This document shows positions 22,241-34,690 of a stretch of DNA of 64,000 nucleotides, in pieces; within the stretch, counting starts at the first letter, position 1; each line of letters opens with the position of its first letter. The position numbers were made by a program, and so were the translations under genes. The notes below the pieces were generated by a model. That model ran no database searches, was not told the origin of the DNA, and saw nothing but the letters and a program-made list of their open reading frames with translations. Origin of the DNA: Rhyacichthys aspro (lineage: Eukaryota; Chordata; Actinopteri; Gobiiformes; Rhyacichthyidae); contig CM072156.1 in NCBI GenBank assembly GCA_036850595.1, positions 3,068,834-3,132,833 on the forward strand, in the 5' to 3' direction.

Positions 22241-24218
22241 TCTGACTTATTCTCATTTTCTCGTTCCTAAAGCTGCGTGTGATATTTATTTAAGTCTGAA
22301 TAAGCGACGTCCAACATTAAACCAACCGCAATGAGCAAAGCGCACAGTAAAAACAAATGGACGGCGTAATATCCAAATGTTTTCTGCCGTACGTGCTGCC
22401 GGCTCGTAAAGGCAGCGGCGATAACGAGCCGGTCGACAGCGGGCATCTGGAGCCGGCATCTGGAGACCTGCTAATGGACGACTGTAGCTTAGCAACAGCT
22501 GCAGCGGTCGTCTGAAGCGTTACTTAATGAACTAAGAGACAATAAAGTGATGTCATGTTGGAAATCTGAGTCAATGAGTTTATGTAATGATCTCGTTCTG
22601 CACGTTTCCAGTGACTCCAGGTAAAAAAGGAAACAGAAATATAATATTATACTGGACAAACGTTAGCATTCAGAGTGTTTCCCTGAACTCTGTGGATAAA
22701 GCACGTATCATTTACTGTATTTGTCTTAATTACACAGATATATTTATGTAAATCAGTCCAAATTAGAACAGAAGTCATCATTTAACGGCAGCTTCAGCTT
22801 CAGTTGTATCAGATTAAAGTTGTGAGCTGTTTTAAAGACAGTCGCTGCTAATGTTACTGCCATTTTTTAATTTCTATAGCACATTTAAAACAACCGTTAC
22901 TGCCCAACGTGCTACAGACTCAGGACAATGCACTAAAAAGATGAAGGGAATCAAAACAAGACATAAAAAAATAAAAAATACAACTAATAAAATGGATAAA
23001 AGAAGTCAAAGTCCAGCTCAACTTGTGTTAAAAGTCTTTATTGAGGATTGAAAACACTGAGGGACTGGGCTGCTCTAATATTTAACACTTGCAAAAGCAA
23101 AAGATAACACTGCCACGGTTCAAAGAGCCACAAATCCAACGACGGGACATTAAGAAATGAAAAATAATCACCAGAAATCAGTACAACACTGTAAATAATG
23201 AAAACGTGATTCCATTGATTAGTGTTAACATTTGTTTTAATTATTATAACGCTGCAGAAGGACAGATTAGCATTAGCCTAATCGTTACTGAGGAACACTG
23301 TTGATCTTTTTCTATTGGTTAATATTGCCATTGCCGTGGTAACTCTGCGATTGACACTCAGAGAATCTAGAGATAAATGAGTCTCAAGCACAATGCACCG
23401 CTTTGGCTTCACGACTGAGTAAAAAAACAGGACGTTTGGGACAAAAAGAGTTTTTTTTTTGTGTTTTTGTAGATATTTTGTAGATATATTAATATCAGAA
23501 CTGTCAAGGTGCAGGGAGTAAGGTTAGCTTGCAGACAGACAGTTGGAGATCAGCAAAAAATACACAAAAAAGCCTGAAAATCTAGAGCCAAATGTTTGCA
23601 CAGTCTTCTCAAAGTTCTTAAACAGGATTAGAAACAAAATGACTCCAAATTCTGCAAACGTATCTACCTTTTATTGAATGAAGTAGCAGAAAATACCTGT
23701 CTGTTCACGCTCTCAGCTCAAATTTACCTGCACAGAAAGTATTAAGTACCAGGAAAATCTAATTTGTCGTATGAATTGTTTGCCAGTGTTAGTAAAATCA
23801 CTTGGTAGTAATTCAGGCTTTTAAAATCTCTGCTTTGAGTCTTTTTGAAACACAAAAATGTAGCTTGATGTTGAATAAATGGAGCCTCTTTGAACAGAAA
23901 CCTCAAAATACGTCCCAGAATCAACACGGCAACTGTCTTAAATGAAAAACGACACAACATGGTGCAAAAGTTGACATTAAAAAAGCACAGAATAAATTGA
24001 TGTGAATTGATTTTTCCTGCTGTTTCTCGTGAGCGTACGGAGCAGAAATCATGAGCCGTTCTCGTTTTGACACGCGTATAAAGTCTAAAAGCTGCAGCCG
24101 AAGTGGTTTGTAGAGTTTTTACGACGCAGACGGCTTTACGGATCCCGTCGTGTTTGTGCGTTTCGATCGGGACCTGCTTTAATGTAATAGTGTAATCTCC
24201 TCAGATCTGGAGCCGTAC
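22241..24218. other. Unique non-coding DNA
   Basis: GC-balanced block at 22270-22520, otherwise AT-rich. No gene recognised. The open frame at 22286-22495 (minus) has no recognisable features. Confidence 0.4.
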
Positions 24219-24334
24219 CTCGTCCTCTCTGTCCTCGTCTGTGTAGCTCCAGCGCTCCTGGTTCTCGTTAAAGCTGGAGGTGCATTTACATGTCTTCACC
24301 TTCAGCCGAGGGTCACAGGAGCTCAGCTGGTTCT
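24219..24334 (-). other. Speculative exon-like island (116 bp)
   Basis: Read on the minus strand, TTTTAAG (AG acceptor ending at 24335) precedes a 38-codon stretch open in one frame. It ends at GAG followed by GTACGG, a possible donor. The frame uses GC-ending codons typical of fish genes although the region is AT-rich, and includes LKVKTCKCTSSFNENQERWS. If not spliced it stops at 24201-24203. I do not recognise a family. The opposite strand is also open here as a hydrophobic frame, so the signal is ambiguous. No other exon can be linked to it. Confidence 0.18.
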
Positions 24335-27300
24335 CTTAAAATAGTCCCGAGAGATGTACGTCAAACAAGCTGAAACTCCTCGAATAAGAACGGGAACTTT
24401 GCACTTTTTCATCAAATTCAGCAGTAAATCCTCTATTTTACAGGCAAAAGCTGATTAAAACTTTAGATACAAGTCAAAGAACCCCTCGGTTAGTTGTTAA
24501 TGATGCACTCTTTATTCTCAAGTTTCACGGCTTCTTCTTTTTCAGCTCCTCTCTGAAGGATTTGTGATAATTTGTCAGGTTTAGGCGAAAAAAAACACGG
24601 AAAGAGAAGCGACGATGAGCTTTTATAGAGTGTCCTGGAGTTTTGTAAAAAGACTGACAAGTGTTTGGTGATTTATAATAAACCCGTCGCTCAGATTCAG
24701 ATTCAGACGACTTTATTAATCCCAACGTGGGCAATTAATGTGAGCAGCAAATATAAGAGTCTTAAATATTCCAGAAAAAGGTGAATCAAACTCATTTAAA
24801 AAGAGAATTTAAAAGATGAATTACTGCTGGGATAAAATAGTTTGAATTTGTTTTACAATCTGGTAAAAACACAAAAGAAAACATAAAACAACAGAGAGAA
24901 TTTTTTATTTTAGAGCATGTCCAGATGAAGGCCTTCTGCAGAATCTCCTGTGATTTTCAACAGATTTTTAACTCTTTTAAGACTGTTCTTGTTCAATTAA
25001 ACCGACAGATAAAAGAAAAACACGAGGCTCTGAGTAAAAGACTGATTTAAAGCAGTCCAAAAATACACATTCTCTCTCTCATTTTGATGGTTCTTAGACA
25101 AAAAGTGAAGTATTTCCACACTCTTATTCTGAATAATACTCTCTGTATCTGAGTCTTTTTTACGTCTCAAATCAAAGAAAAGTAAAGCTGAACAGTTTCT
25201 GGGGCAGCTCTTCGTGTCCCGAGACTTTAGGTTCTCGATTACGTCCAAAAATCTAAATGATTCCTGATTATTCGTCTGAAATAAAGCTCAGAAACACCTT
25301 CTGTTTGTTTGGTAAAGGCTCAGATGTGTTCTTGTGTGCACTAATGTTGTGTAAAAACGATCCTCTCAACCTCGGACAATGCTTTTTCATCAGAAACCTG
25401 ACAAAATGTCTGTTGGTCCCGAGCGCCATCGATCGTTGAGGGGAAACTAAATCATTAAACGGCAGCATTAAGACTAATGCACTCTGGACATGACGAGTGG
25501 CTTTTGTGTCTAATGCTTTAAATGTCAAGAGTTTACGAAGACAATCAGCGCTCACAGACATCATTAGCTCATGTGTGTGTCTTTTAAACCAGTTTTTTCC
25601 AGTTTACAGTCAACAAAACACATGCAACAAAACGCAAACATGTGCAACAACTCATTTTTTTAGGAAACAGGACCCAGAGCACAACCATGAACTACACTTC
25701 TTCTATTCTTTGCATCAGTGTTTTCTGGATACAGACATATTTTGGAGGCTGGACTCGTGTATTTGTGGCTCGGTGGATTCACTTTTTCAGTCTTTACTTG
25801 TGTTTTTTCGGTGAGTGTCGGGAGGGAGTCGGTGAAGTGAGCAGCAGAGAAATAAAGAGGAGCTGTAACAGAGTCGGACTGGGACGCCTCCGACAGATGA
25901 ACACTGTGTACCTTCAGCTCCTCGTCTCACACACACTGCCCTGTTTAGTCTCAACAAACTGAGTTAACTTTTAATCCCTGCTGAGGGTAATTCAACTGTT
26001 TAATGATCCTAAAGCAGTGAAGTCGGCGGTGAACTCGTTCCTCTCGGTTTAGAGCTGGTTAACTCTTTCCAAACTGATCATAATGTGTTTGGGGTAAACC
26101 TGATTCTGGAAACAGGGAGGTATCTCAAGAAGAAACTGTTAAAACTAACTGGGTTCAGGTTTAAATAAATAATTTAAGTTAAATAAAGTAAATCATTTAA
26201 ATTCACAGGCGTCCGTCGCTGTCCAAGGTGCTGAATCTCAGATTAATCCTGAACTGTTCGATTCTTCTTCGATTTGACTTAAATAGAGACTATGCAGTAA
26301 TTTTTTTAAAGTTATAATTAAAAGGAAAATATCAGTATAGACTTTTTCTCAAAGTTATAATTAAAGAAAAATATCAGTATAGACTTTTTCTGTGATATCC
26401 TCCTGATTCCCGGTGAACCGTTTTTGACATAATTTTTCGTCTCATTTTTCTAAATGTGACTGTTCTTTTTTTTTTTTCATGTTACGCTTTTAAAATGACA
26501 AATGTTTTCTTCACATTTTTATGGCTAATTTTTATTTGTTGATAAAAATGAGGTCTATAAACTTTTTTAAATCATTGTGAGTGTATGAAAAATCTGCATT
26601 TTTTAAAATTTATTTTGCATTTATTTCCATTCTTTTTTGTAATTTATTGGATATGTCTTTCATTGAGAACACTTTAGTCCACTACAGAGGCATTTTGTGC
26701 ATTTCTTTTAAAAATGTGGTTTAATTTTTGTCCAGAACACTCAAGAAAAATTAAAATTTGACACGTTGACACTATGCAGTTATTATTTTGTATTTAAAGA
26801 AAACTGCTCACCATCTAAGAGCATAAAGTAAAATGAATTATATAAAAAAACAAGATGAAGACGCAGATTAAGACTTTAAAGCAACACAATGCTACAATAT
26901 GGAGCCTAAAAATGTTATCACAGTAAAATATAAAAGGGCACAGAAGGGTCTGGAGTTCGTGATGTTTAACGAGGTCGAGATAATTGGGTTCGTATCTGAC
27001 TCTGAGACAAAAGTTGAGCTCTAAACTTCAGTTTCGAGTAATATTTTAGTGTTTTAAAGGCCGCTCTGATATTCTTGGGGTTTGACGGATGCAGCGAACT
27101 GAATATTTCAGATAATACAGCTTTAATTAAAACAGCAGACCTTTTTTATCTGAGTGCAGGTCAGTGCGGTGCAGCTTATTTTTATTCCGGACAAGTGCCC
27201 TCAGCCTTTAACCACATTAGCCGTCCGAGTTTAAACCAGCAGCGCGGGTCGGGCGGCACTAATGTCCTGTTGCCAAAAGGTAAAATGGAAATATCTGAGC

Positions 27301-28409
27301 CACCGAGAGGAGAATGAGATCAGAAAATTAAAAATCAGTCTCAGTCAGGGCAAGTTATGTCTAATTTTCAACCATTTTTAATCAAATCTCCAAACTTTTC
27401 CCAAACAATGTCGTCAAAATGTTCAAATATAAACTCATCTTTTTTAGATTGAGCCTTTGGAAACAGCTCCCTACTCTCTCTGTTTGCACTTTCACTTGAT
27501 TTGTGTTTTCATGAGGAATTAAAGGACATCTGAAACCAATTAGTGTTGAGGGCCAGAGCCTTATTAAAGCTCCAGCAGCGTTCTGCCCCGACGCTGACTC
27601 ACTCACTACATACAGCTCTAGATTCTTCTCGTCACGGAACAGGCTCTGTGCAAATTAAAGCTGCGTTACCAGAAAAAATGTCTTCCCCAGATCAGAAACA
27701 ACAGCATAGCAACATTTCCTGCTTTTATTTGATTAAAAAAGTAAACCCTATTTGTGTTTTGCCTCAGTTACTCTTTCTCTGTTTATGTTTTTTCACATCT
27801 ATTTAAATCCCTGAAGATAAATCCTTGATGAAGTCTTAACGTCTGAAGATGAAACCTTTACAAGATGTGATGAGGTGATTCTAAAATACAAGAAAAGAAC
27901 TGCATTTTCCATTTAATTCTCCGTTTCTCATGGAACAAGAAATATATTTTTTATCACAGATTTTTCCTGATTAAAAAGAACTAATTTATCAATAGTGGAT
28001 CAAAAGTGGTCTGCTGCTGTTCCACAAAGAAAAATCCATATTTTACTTTTGATTTGATCGTGATCTATCGGGTGTTTTATTTTGAAATGCTAGTCTTTGG
28101 TCGAGTTTTGTTAAATTGACATTATAAGTGTAGTAATTAAATTAAGTTTAAAACATTGATGGCTCCAAACAGAAACATTTGGCCGTTTATCTTTCCTTTG
28201 TTAAAGATGACCCAGTTTTTTGCCTAAACATCGCTGCATCATCAAAAAGACATCGAGAAAGGTCTTTGAGTCTTCATTTAATTACCAAACTAAGACTAAG
28301 AAATCATTTATTACCAACTGTGTAAAGTAGAGTATGTATGAATAAGCTTCTTTTTATTGAAAATCACTGGCAACCATCTTGGACTTTTATCTCTGTTTGG
28401 ATTTTCGAT
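24335..28409. other. Unique non-coding DNA
   Basis: AT-rich, with no recognisable gene. A nearly repeated pair of short blocks (AAGTTATAATTAAA ... AATATCAGTATAGACTTTTTCT) lies at 26300-26395. The block at 27060-27320 has balanced composition and is open in one frame (27075-27317) without recognisable features. Confidence 0.4.
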
Positions 28410-28421
28410 CTTATTATTATT

Positions 28422-28493
<72 letters not shown>

Positions 28494-28645
28494 GTTATTA
28501 TTGTTATTATTGTTATTATTATTATTGTTATTTTATTGTTATTATTATTTTATTTATTATTTTTATTATTTTATTATATTATTTTATTTTTATTATTTTA
28601 TTGTTATTGTTATTTTATTATTTTTTATTATTTGTATTTTTATTA

Positions 28646-28687
<42 letters not shown>

Positions 28688-28775
28688 TGTTATTATTTTA
28701 TTGTTATTTTATTTATTATTTTTATTTTTATTATTTTTATTATTTTATTATATTATTTTATTGTTGTTGTTATTA

Positions 28776-28822
<47 letters not shown>

Positions 28823-28825
28823 TAC
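28410..28825. repeat. ATC/ATT trinucleotide tract decaying into TTTTATT words
   Basis: About 14 ATC units are followed by ATT units with GTT interruptions, then irregular TTTTATTATT, then two further pure ATT runs. Frames of about 160 residues run through it in all three plus frames as poly-Ile, poly-Leu or poly-Tyr and are artefacts. Confidence 0.95.
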
Positions 28826-29548
28826 CCTTCTATTTTAAATTATTCCACCATCTTTAAGCCTTGACAAGTGTTAAACTAAGATACTGGAAAGAAAATGTAA
28901 AGATAACACTATAATAATAACACAACTTTTTTAACTTAAATGAATTTAGAAGAATAGGTAAAAATGGTTCAAGCAGCTTTGTTTTTACATTTTTTACCTA
29001 AGAATCACTTTATTATTGCAAGTTCTGTGAGTAAACTGAAACAAATCAGGTTTATTGAAGTGATCGAACACGGAGTAGAACGTATGATTTTGTAACGTGG
29101 AGCAGCAGAGTAACGTCAGACCGATTACACGCCTGTAAACGAGCCACGAGGCCGTGTTCGTAAAGTGGGCCACCTCTGCCTCTGCCGCTCTCTCAGACTC
29201 TCAGGTTCACAGCGTTAGAACAACACTGACAGGTTCATCTGCATAAAACGGGAACAGAGAGTACACAAAATAACCCGAGAGACGAGGAAGTACATGACGG
29301 TGATGAAGTGACAGCCGTTAGAGTGTGTTTTTGTTCTATCTGAATGAAAATGTATCAGGACATCTTCTTTCTTGCAGTAATTAATCGTTTGTTCTTGTTT
29401 TACTGAAGGCAGCGAGGGTCTGACAACAGCAGCAGGACGTTGTAGACTGATATTTACCTGAGACCGAGGACTAGAAGCTGAGTAAAACGAAGTAAGTAAT
29501 CATCAGTATTCATCTGTTAAAATCCTTAAAAATATAGTCTAGATGCAA
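28826..29548. other. Unique non-coding DNA
   Basis: No gene or known repeat recognised. Confidence 0.4.
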
Positions 29549-29905
29549 CGTTTAATGTGGCCCTTTAAGGCATTTAACAGGTCATATTTATGGTACTAGG
29601 TTTAAACTGGATTTGAACAGGTTTTAGGTGGATTTAAATCAGATTATTTTTATTTGTTCATGAAATCTTAAGCCACTTTCTGCAGCAAAAATGTATATAA
29701 TCTGCTCATGTCCAAATAAAACCTGTTCAAATCCAACTAAAACCTGCTTAAATCTATCTAAAACTAGTTCAAATCCAATTAAAACCTGCTCCAATCCACC
29801 TAAAACCTGCTCAAATCCATCTAAAACCTGTTCAAATCCAACTAAAACTAGTTCAAATCCATCTAAAACCAGTTCAAATCCATCTAAAACCTGCTTAAAT
29901 CCATT
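29549..29905 (-). mobile_element. hAT-like element, copy 4 (truncated)
   Basis: Minus-strand orientation: TTTAATGTGGCCCTTTAAGG at the left equals the right-hand end of the 9745 copy. The minisatellite follows as the complement (TTCAAATCCAACTAAAACCT) at about 29700-29905. The other end of the element is missing. The 79-residue plus-strand frame here (Asn-Pro-Lys-Thr-Cys-Ser repeats) is a translation of the minisatellite. Confidence 0.75.
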
Positions 29906-30277
29906 TCTCTGTGTCGCTGGTGAAGCATAAATGGGACACAGGCTGGGAGATTGTTGAGAGAAACGTCCGTGAAGAAAAGATACGTAAAAGGACTTAAAGG
30001 AGGAGGCGATGGACTTCGTTTGTGAGCCTCAAGTGACGAGAATGTGGACTTTTAACCTTTTTAGGGCTTTGGTCGGACGAGGAAACGCTACAGATTCTTT
30101 TTAACCCTTCCCTGAGGTGGAGTACGTCAAAAAAGCTGCTTTTCCCACCAACAAATCCGTCTGAATAACGACGTGCACACAGCGCTGAGTGAGAGGATGA
30201 TGGATGGAGGCAGAGAGAGATTCTGTCTGAGACAACATCACCAATTTTCTCCTCCCATGGATTTCAACTGCTCACAG
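29906..30277. other. Unique non-coding DNA
   Basis: Nothing recognisable. AAATGGGACACAGGCTG near 29929 recurs in similar form near 37033, but too short to define a repeat. Confidence 0.35.
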
Positions 30278-30409
30278 AGATTCGGGTGAACTTTCAATTT
30301 ATCATCGCGGACACCGTCCTGGACGCCGGCCGCTCGGAGGCACGGCTCGGCTCGGAGGTCACGTCCATCTCTGACACGCTCCGGGCCCGTCCACACACAT
30401 TCACAACAG
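30278..30409 (+). other. Speculative exon-like island (132 bp, phase 1-1)
   Basis: A pyrimidine-rich run with a branch-like CTGCTCAC and CAG (30275-30277) precedes it, and AACAG followed by GTTTGT ends it. Between them one frame is open with GC-ending codons (IRVNFQFIIADTVLDAGRSE and on). The length of 132 bp is divisible by three and both ends fall in the same phase. It is GC-rich, so open frames are expected by chance, and the minus strand is open too (30238-30615). No protein family is recognised. Confidence 0.15.
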
Positions 30410-32569
30410 GTTTGTTCATCCGTTTTTAAATATGGAAGGTTTAAGTTCATCATCTGGACTTTCTGATTCTGACTTCGGTTTAAACTCTGGTGACTGATCT
30501 CCCAGTAATTAGTCTGTGTCTGAATCAACACATTAATCATTATCCAGAGCTTTATTAAGTGATTACACCATTTTGTGTTGGTGTGATAACATCTAGAGAC
30601 TGAAATGTAGTGCATTTAAAGTTTGCCACAATGCATCAGTAAAAGTAGTGAGCAGTGATGGTCATTAGAGTCAAAATAGACCAGAATGCTTTGCAAATTG
30701 TTGGAGGAAAGCAGTGCGAGAGTGACATGTCATTTAACAAGCAACAGATTTGAATGAAATGAGTGAGAGGCACAAGTTTTACACTTTATGGAGACGTTTT
30801 TAGTTGTAAATTGTTATTGTTGGTGACGTTACTGAAGCTTTAATCTTGAGGCATAAAAGAGCTGCAATAATCCAGTCTGTTTTGGTCATTAATAGGACAA
30901 AACTCGTTGAATAAAACTCTTATGCACGTTATTATTTTTATTTATTTCACCAGCGTCTGTACTTTCAGACTTTCACATCACGTCAGGCTTTTATCGGCGC
31001 GTGGTGGAGACATAATGCAGACAGGACGGCTCTGATATTTACATTTACATCCGTCGATACAGGAACATAAAGGATCCCATTCGGCACAGGAACTGTTCAC
31101 ACCCTTCCATCAGACACAGTCTCAAAGCCAGAGCAGCTTCTCTTATTCCTTGGTAAAAAAAAAGCTATAATTGTGCACCTGGTCAAAGCGTTCTCGCTGC
31201 CGTTTGGTTCGATTACGTCCTTTGTTTGTGCTCGTGTGGACATTTTGGAAACACAAAAACCGCGGCGTGTGCAGAGAGCGTTTTGTGAGTGTCGCGTTGA
31301 AGTGTCGACGGGCTGTGAGCGCTGACGAGGGCAGGAGCAGAGCCACGCGGAGGTAAACACAAGACTTGTTTTCAAGGCTCTCTAACCCCTCGTGACAGAT
31401 GTTGCTCTGACTCTTTGCTGAGCCTCTGTCAGACTTCAATGTTCTTTTGGATCAAGGCTGCCCATACAACATACAGCAGCACAATAACGGCCTTATCCCC
31501 GACGACAGCTGCACACGCCGCCCAAGAACGCACAACCAGCAGAGCCCTGTGTAGTTTCACATGAACTGAGCTCTCAACCTCACAAACCCGGAAAATGTGT
31601 TTCGTTTCCCACACGACGAGAGCAATTCATTCAAAGCTCATTTGTATTTATTTCAAAGACACTTTTATGGGCTTTTTTTTTTACTTAATCGACAGACTGC
31701 AGCAAAAAAAAAAAGGAGGATTAATGTATTGTGTGTCTTTAAAGCTTATTTAATTAAAATAATGTTGGAGGAAACAGCCACAGGTAATAAGAAGTCTATC
31801 TAACAGACGAATGAGAAGTTCTCAGTCACAAGAGTCATTGAACTGGTTGAACTCTTGAAGAAAAGCACCCGAATGACAACGAAAATGAGACTAATACAGC
31901 TCTTCTGCCTCTGAATATGAATCTGGGAGAGTTGGACCTATTCTGAGACTGAACTCATTTCTGACGAGTGTAAAACGGTCGGGAACCTCCGGGTCAAAAC
32001 CCAACAAAGTATTGGACCTTTTCAGCGAAGAAAAATTAGGCTGCCATTAGAAGAACAGCTCTTCAGGCTCAAATACTGTGAGAGTTTTTAGATGGAGTTT
32101 AATAGAAAGTTGTGGGCTGTGGTCAAACTGGAAGACGATAGCCTGGACAGCAATTAGAATTATTTATCTTTTCTGTACAAAGAATTAGACTGGTCCTTTT
32201 GAGTTGGATTGGACACAGATTAAACTAACTCTGAATGAAGTTAGATGGACGTAGAACCACAATCTGAGAAACAAAGACTGAATAAAGACGGCACCATTTT
32301 AGATAAATATGTGTAACTGGTCAGATTGGACTGATTTGGAGTGATTGTGGAGTGTGTACTGCAAATGTTGCTAGGAGTTTTATTCTTTTTTACTACGAAG
32401 CCGGCTTGTTTATGACCAGTTTTTCTGAAAATAGTGGTCCGTTTAGTACATTTTAACTTGTTCTTTGTCACCTCATATGTATTTTGTTTCTATAAAGGGC
32501 TCTTACATAATGTAAATATCACTGTGATGATGTTAAACAGACTTTACCTGATATTTTTTTCTTCTAGTT
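30410..32569. other. Unique non-coding DNA
   Basis: Overlapping short frames on both strands at 31097-31614 have no recognisable content. No repeat found. Confidence 0.4.
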
Positions 32570-32940
32570 GTGAAAAGCGCTCCCATTGGTCGACACTTGT
32601 CACATGACGTTCCAGGAAGTTGAATAGCTGCAGATAAAGTGTATTTTCAGCTGAATATGTCTTTTAACAGAGAAACAGCTGAAAAAAGAAAAGCATCAAC
32701 AGAGAAAAGGGAGACAACGTAAAACACAGATAAATACTGTCAATTCAATCACGTCATGTTTAACGAGGAGGAGATAATTGTCGTCCTGACGCTGAAGTCA
32801 CAGCTAAGCTAACGCTAAACTCTAAACTTCAGTTTGGTCAAATGGATTAGTATTTTGGAGGAAAAACTGGTCTGGTTTTATTTTTTAATAAAAGAGAAGC
32901 AGGATAAGAAAAGAAAATCAAGGACTGGAGCTTTAAAATT
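32570..32940 (-). repeat. R1 dispersed repeat, copy C
   Basis: Exact reverse-complement match of the left and middle parts of copies B and D: GCGCTCCCATTGGTCGAC, CACATGACGTTCCAGGAAGT, AGCTAAGCTAACGCTAAACT. The part beyond the CCAAT core is missing. Confidence 0.8.
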
Positions 32941-33566
32941 TGTCGTTTAAATATCAGAGAGTCTTTTATCAATAAAATCTTTCTGTAATGACACAATTTA
33001 AAGCTTTAGAGCCAGACTTTGTTCGGTCAATACTGCTGCTCTGTGTTAACTGTGTGTCTCCAGAAAGTCTCCAGTCTCTCTTTTATTTCTAAGAAGAGCA
33101 GAATAAATCCTCTGACTCACTGACGTCACTCTTTACTCACAGAGCTCTTAAAACCCAACATGCTTCATCTCTAACCCACCATTTCTATACGTTTCCTTTG
33201 TAATTACGCATGAGACAGATTATAGTGTGCCTTAAAGTGTGTTTTTGGGACTATATTTGAATCACTCAGCATTGGTTTAAGCAGTATTCAAAAGATCAGT
33301 GCACTTTTGCTTGGTGCCAGTTCGAAAGATAGAGCCCTGAGCCGATGTGTTTATGAGAGAATGTGTCTAGGCCCTGATCCGTCCCAGAATGACCGCCTCT
33401 GAACGCCTCTGAACGCCTCTTGTGAGTGTGTTTGTGAGTGTGTGGCTGCAGGGACAGATCTGATGCATGTACGGCGGCCAGATAGAATTCAGACCGAGCT
33501 GACAAATGATTTATAGGTGCAATTTTACCCAGCTGTCAATGGGCTTTATTCAGCCCGACATGGCGC
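32941..33566. other. Unique non-coding DNA
   Basis: No gene. Three perfect or near-perfect 10-bp units (GAACGCCTCT) lie at 33391-33420. Confidence 0.4.
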
Positions 33567-33612
33567 TTTGTGTGTGTGTGTGTAAGTGTGTGTGTAAGTG
33601 TGTGTGTGTTTG
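33567..33612. repeat. GT microsatellite with AA interruptions
   Basis: Runs of GTGTGT broken twice by TAAGTG. The matching frame (33506-33703) reads as Cys-Val repeats and is an artefact. Confidence 0.9.
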
Positions 33613-34162
33613 CATGCACCTGAGTCGACGGCGAGGTATAATAATGTGTGTTTGTGAACGACACGGAGCAGAAAAAGTGAGAGCAGCTGATTTACTAAAG
33701 TGATCTCAGGTCAGTTCTTACCAAACGAGAGAGAGGTGTTGTCTCTGGTCGAACGCTTCTGTCCTAATTGTTTATTTGCAGCAAAGTTAACATTTCATTG
33801 CATTTTCGTCTTCTACTTTTTAAATTTCAGTCTCAGTGTCTTTACATCAGATCATAATGAAGATTTTTGACTTGCCTTTTTCAATATAGCGTCTTTTTTT
33901 AAGTATTTTTCACTTGAGCGAACGATGCAAACGTAATATAAGGTTTTAACAGCAAAAGGTGAAAAAATATATATTTGTTTTTTGGTGATTGTGCATTAAA
34001 TCATGTTAAAAAGAGTCATGCTTCTTATGAGAAACTGTGTGGGTTCCAATTACGTCATGCTGTGAGTTGCAATGTTGTTTGTCAAATTCAATTACATTTT
34101 GATCATCTGATAAAATCTTTGAATTTAGAGAAATGAGCAAAGATATGAGCTACAAGCCTCGA
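33613..34162. other. Unique non-coding DNA
   Basis: AT-rich, nothing recognisable. Confidence 0.4.
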
Positions 34163-34690
34163 AGCTTCTCTTCCTGATTTTCTTTTTTTGTCCCTGTCTC
34201 AGACTCCACTCTCCTCCAAAAGCAGCCTAGGGACCTCTCCTGCTTCTCTTTTATTAAAATAAATAAAACCAGACCAGTTTTTCCTCCAAAATACTAATCC
34301 ATTTGACCAAACTGAAGTTTAGAGTTTAGCGTTAGCTTAGCTGTGACTTCAGCGTCAGGACGACAATTATCTCCTCCTCGTTAAACATTACGTGATTGAA
34401 TTGACAGTATTTATCTGTGTTTTACGTTGTCTCCCTTTTCTCTGTTGATGCTTTTCTTTTTTCAGCTGTTTCTCTATTAAAAGACATATTCAGCTGAAAA
34501 TACACTTTATCTGCAGCTATTAAACTTCCTGGAACGTCATGTGACAAGTGTCGACCAATGGGAGCGCTCCTTTTTTAAACAGAAGGTGGCATCATAAAGA
34601 CTGTTTCTTTCACAAATAGCTGCTTTTACATTATTATATTAGTTTTTTTCCCCAACGAGAAGAAAAAAAATGTAATGTACGTTATTTTTA
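34163..34690 (+). repeat. R1 dispersed repeat, copy D (near full length)
   Basis: Aligns throughout with copy B: GTCCCTGTCTCAGACTCCAC, GCTTCTCTTTTATTAAAAT, AGCGTTAGCTTAGCTGTGAC, then the core with GTCATGTGAC, GACCAATGGGAGCGCTCC and an A-rich end. After the core it has AAGGTGGCATCATAAAGACTG where copy B has the AATAGAGGTTCTC block, so the right part differs by an internal deletion or replacement. Confidence 0.8.

Noticed and set aside
28338..28864. Three overlapping frames of about 160 residues
   Set aside because: All three plus frames are open at once because ATT/ATC repeats lack stops in them; not a gene.
29691..29930. 79-residue Cys/Asn/Pro repeat protein
   Set aside because: Translation of the 21-bp minisatellite inside hAT-like copy 4.
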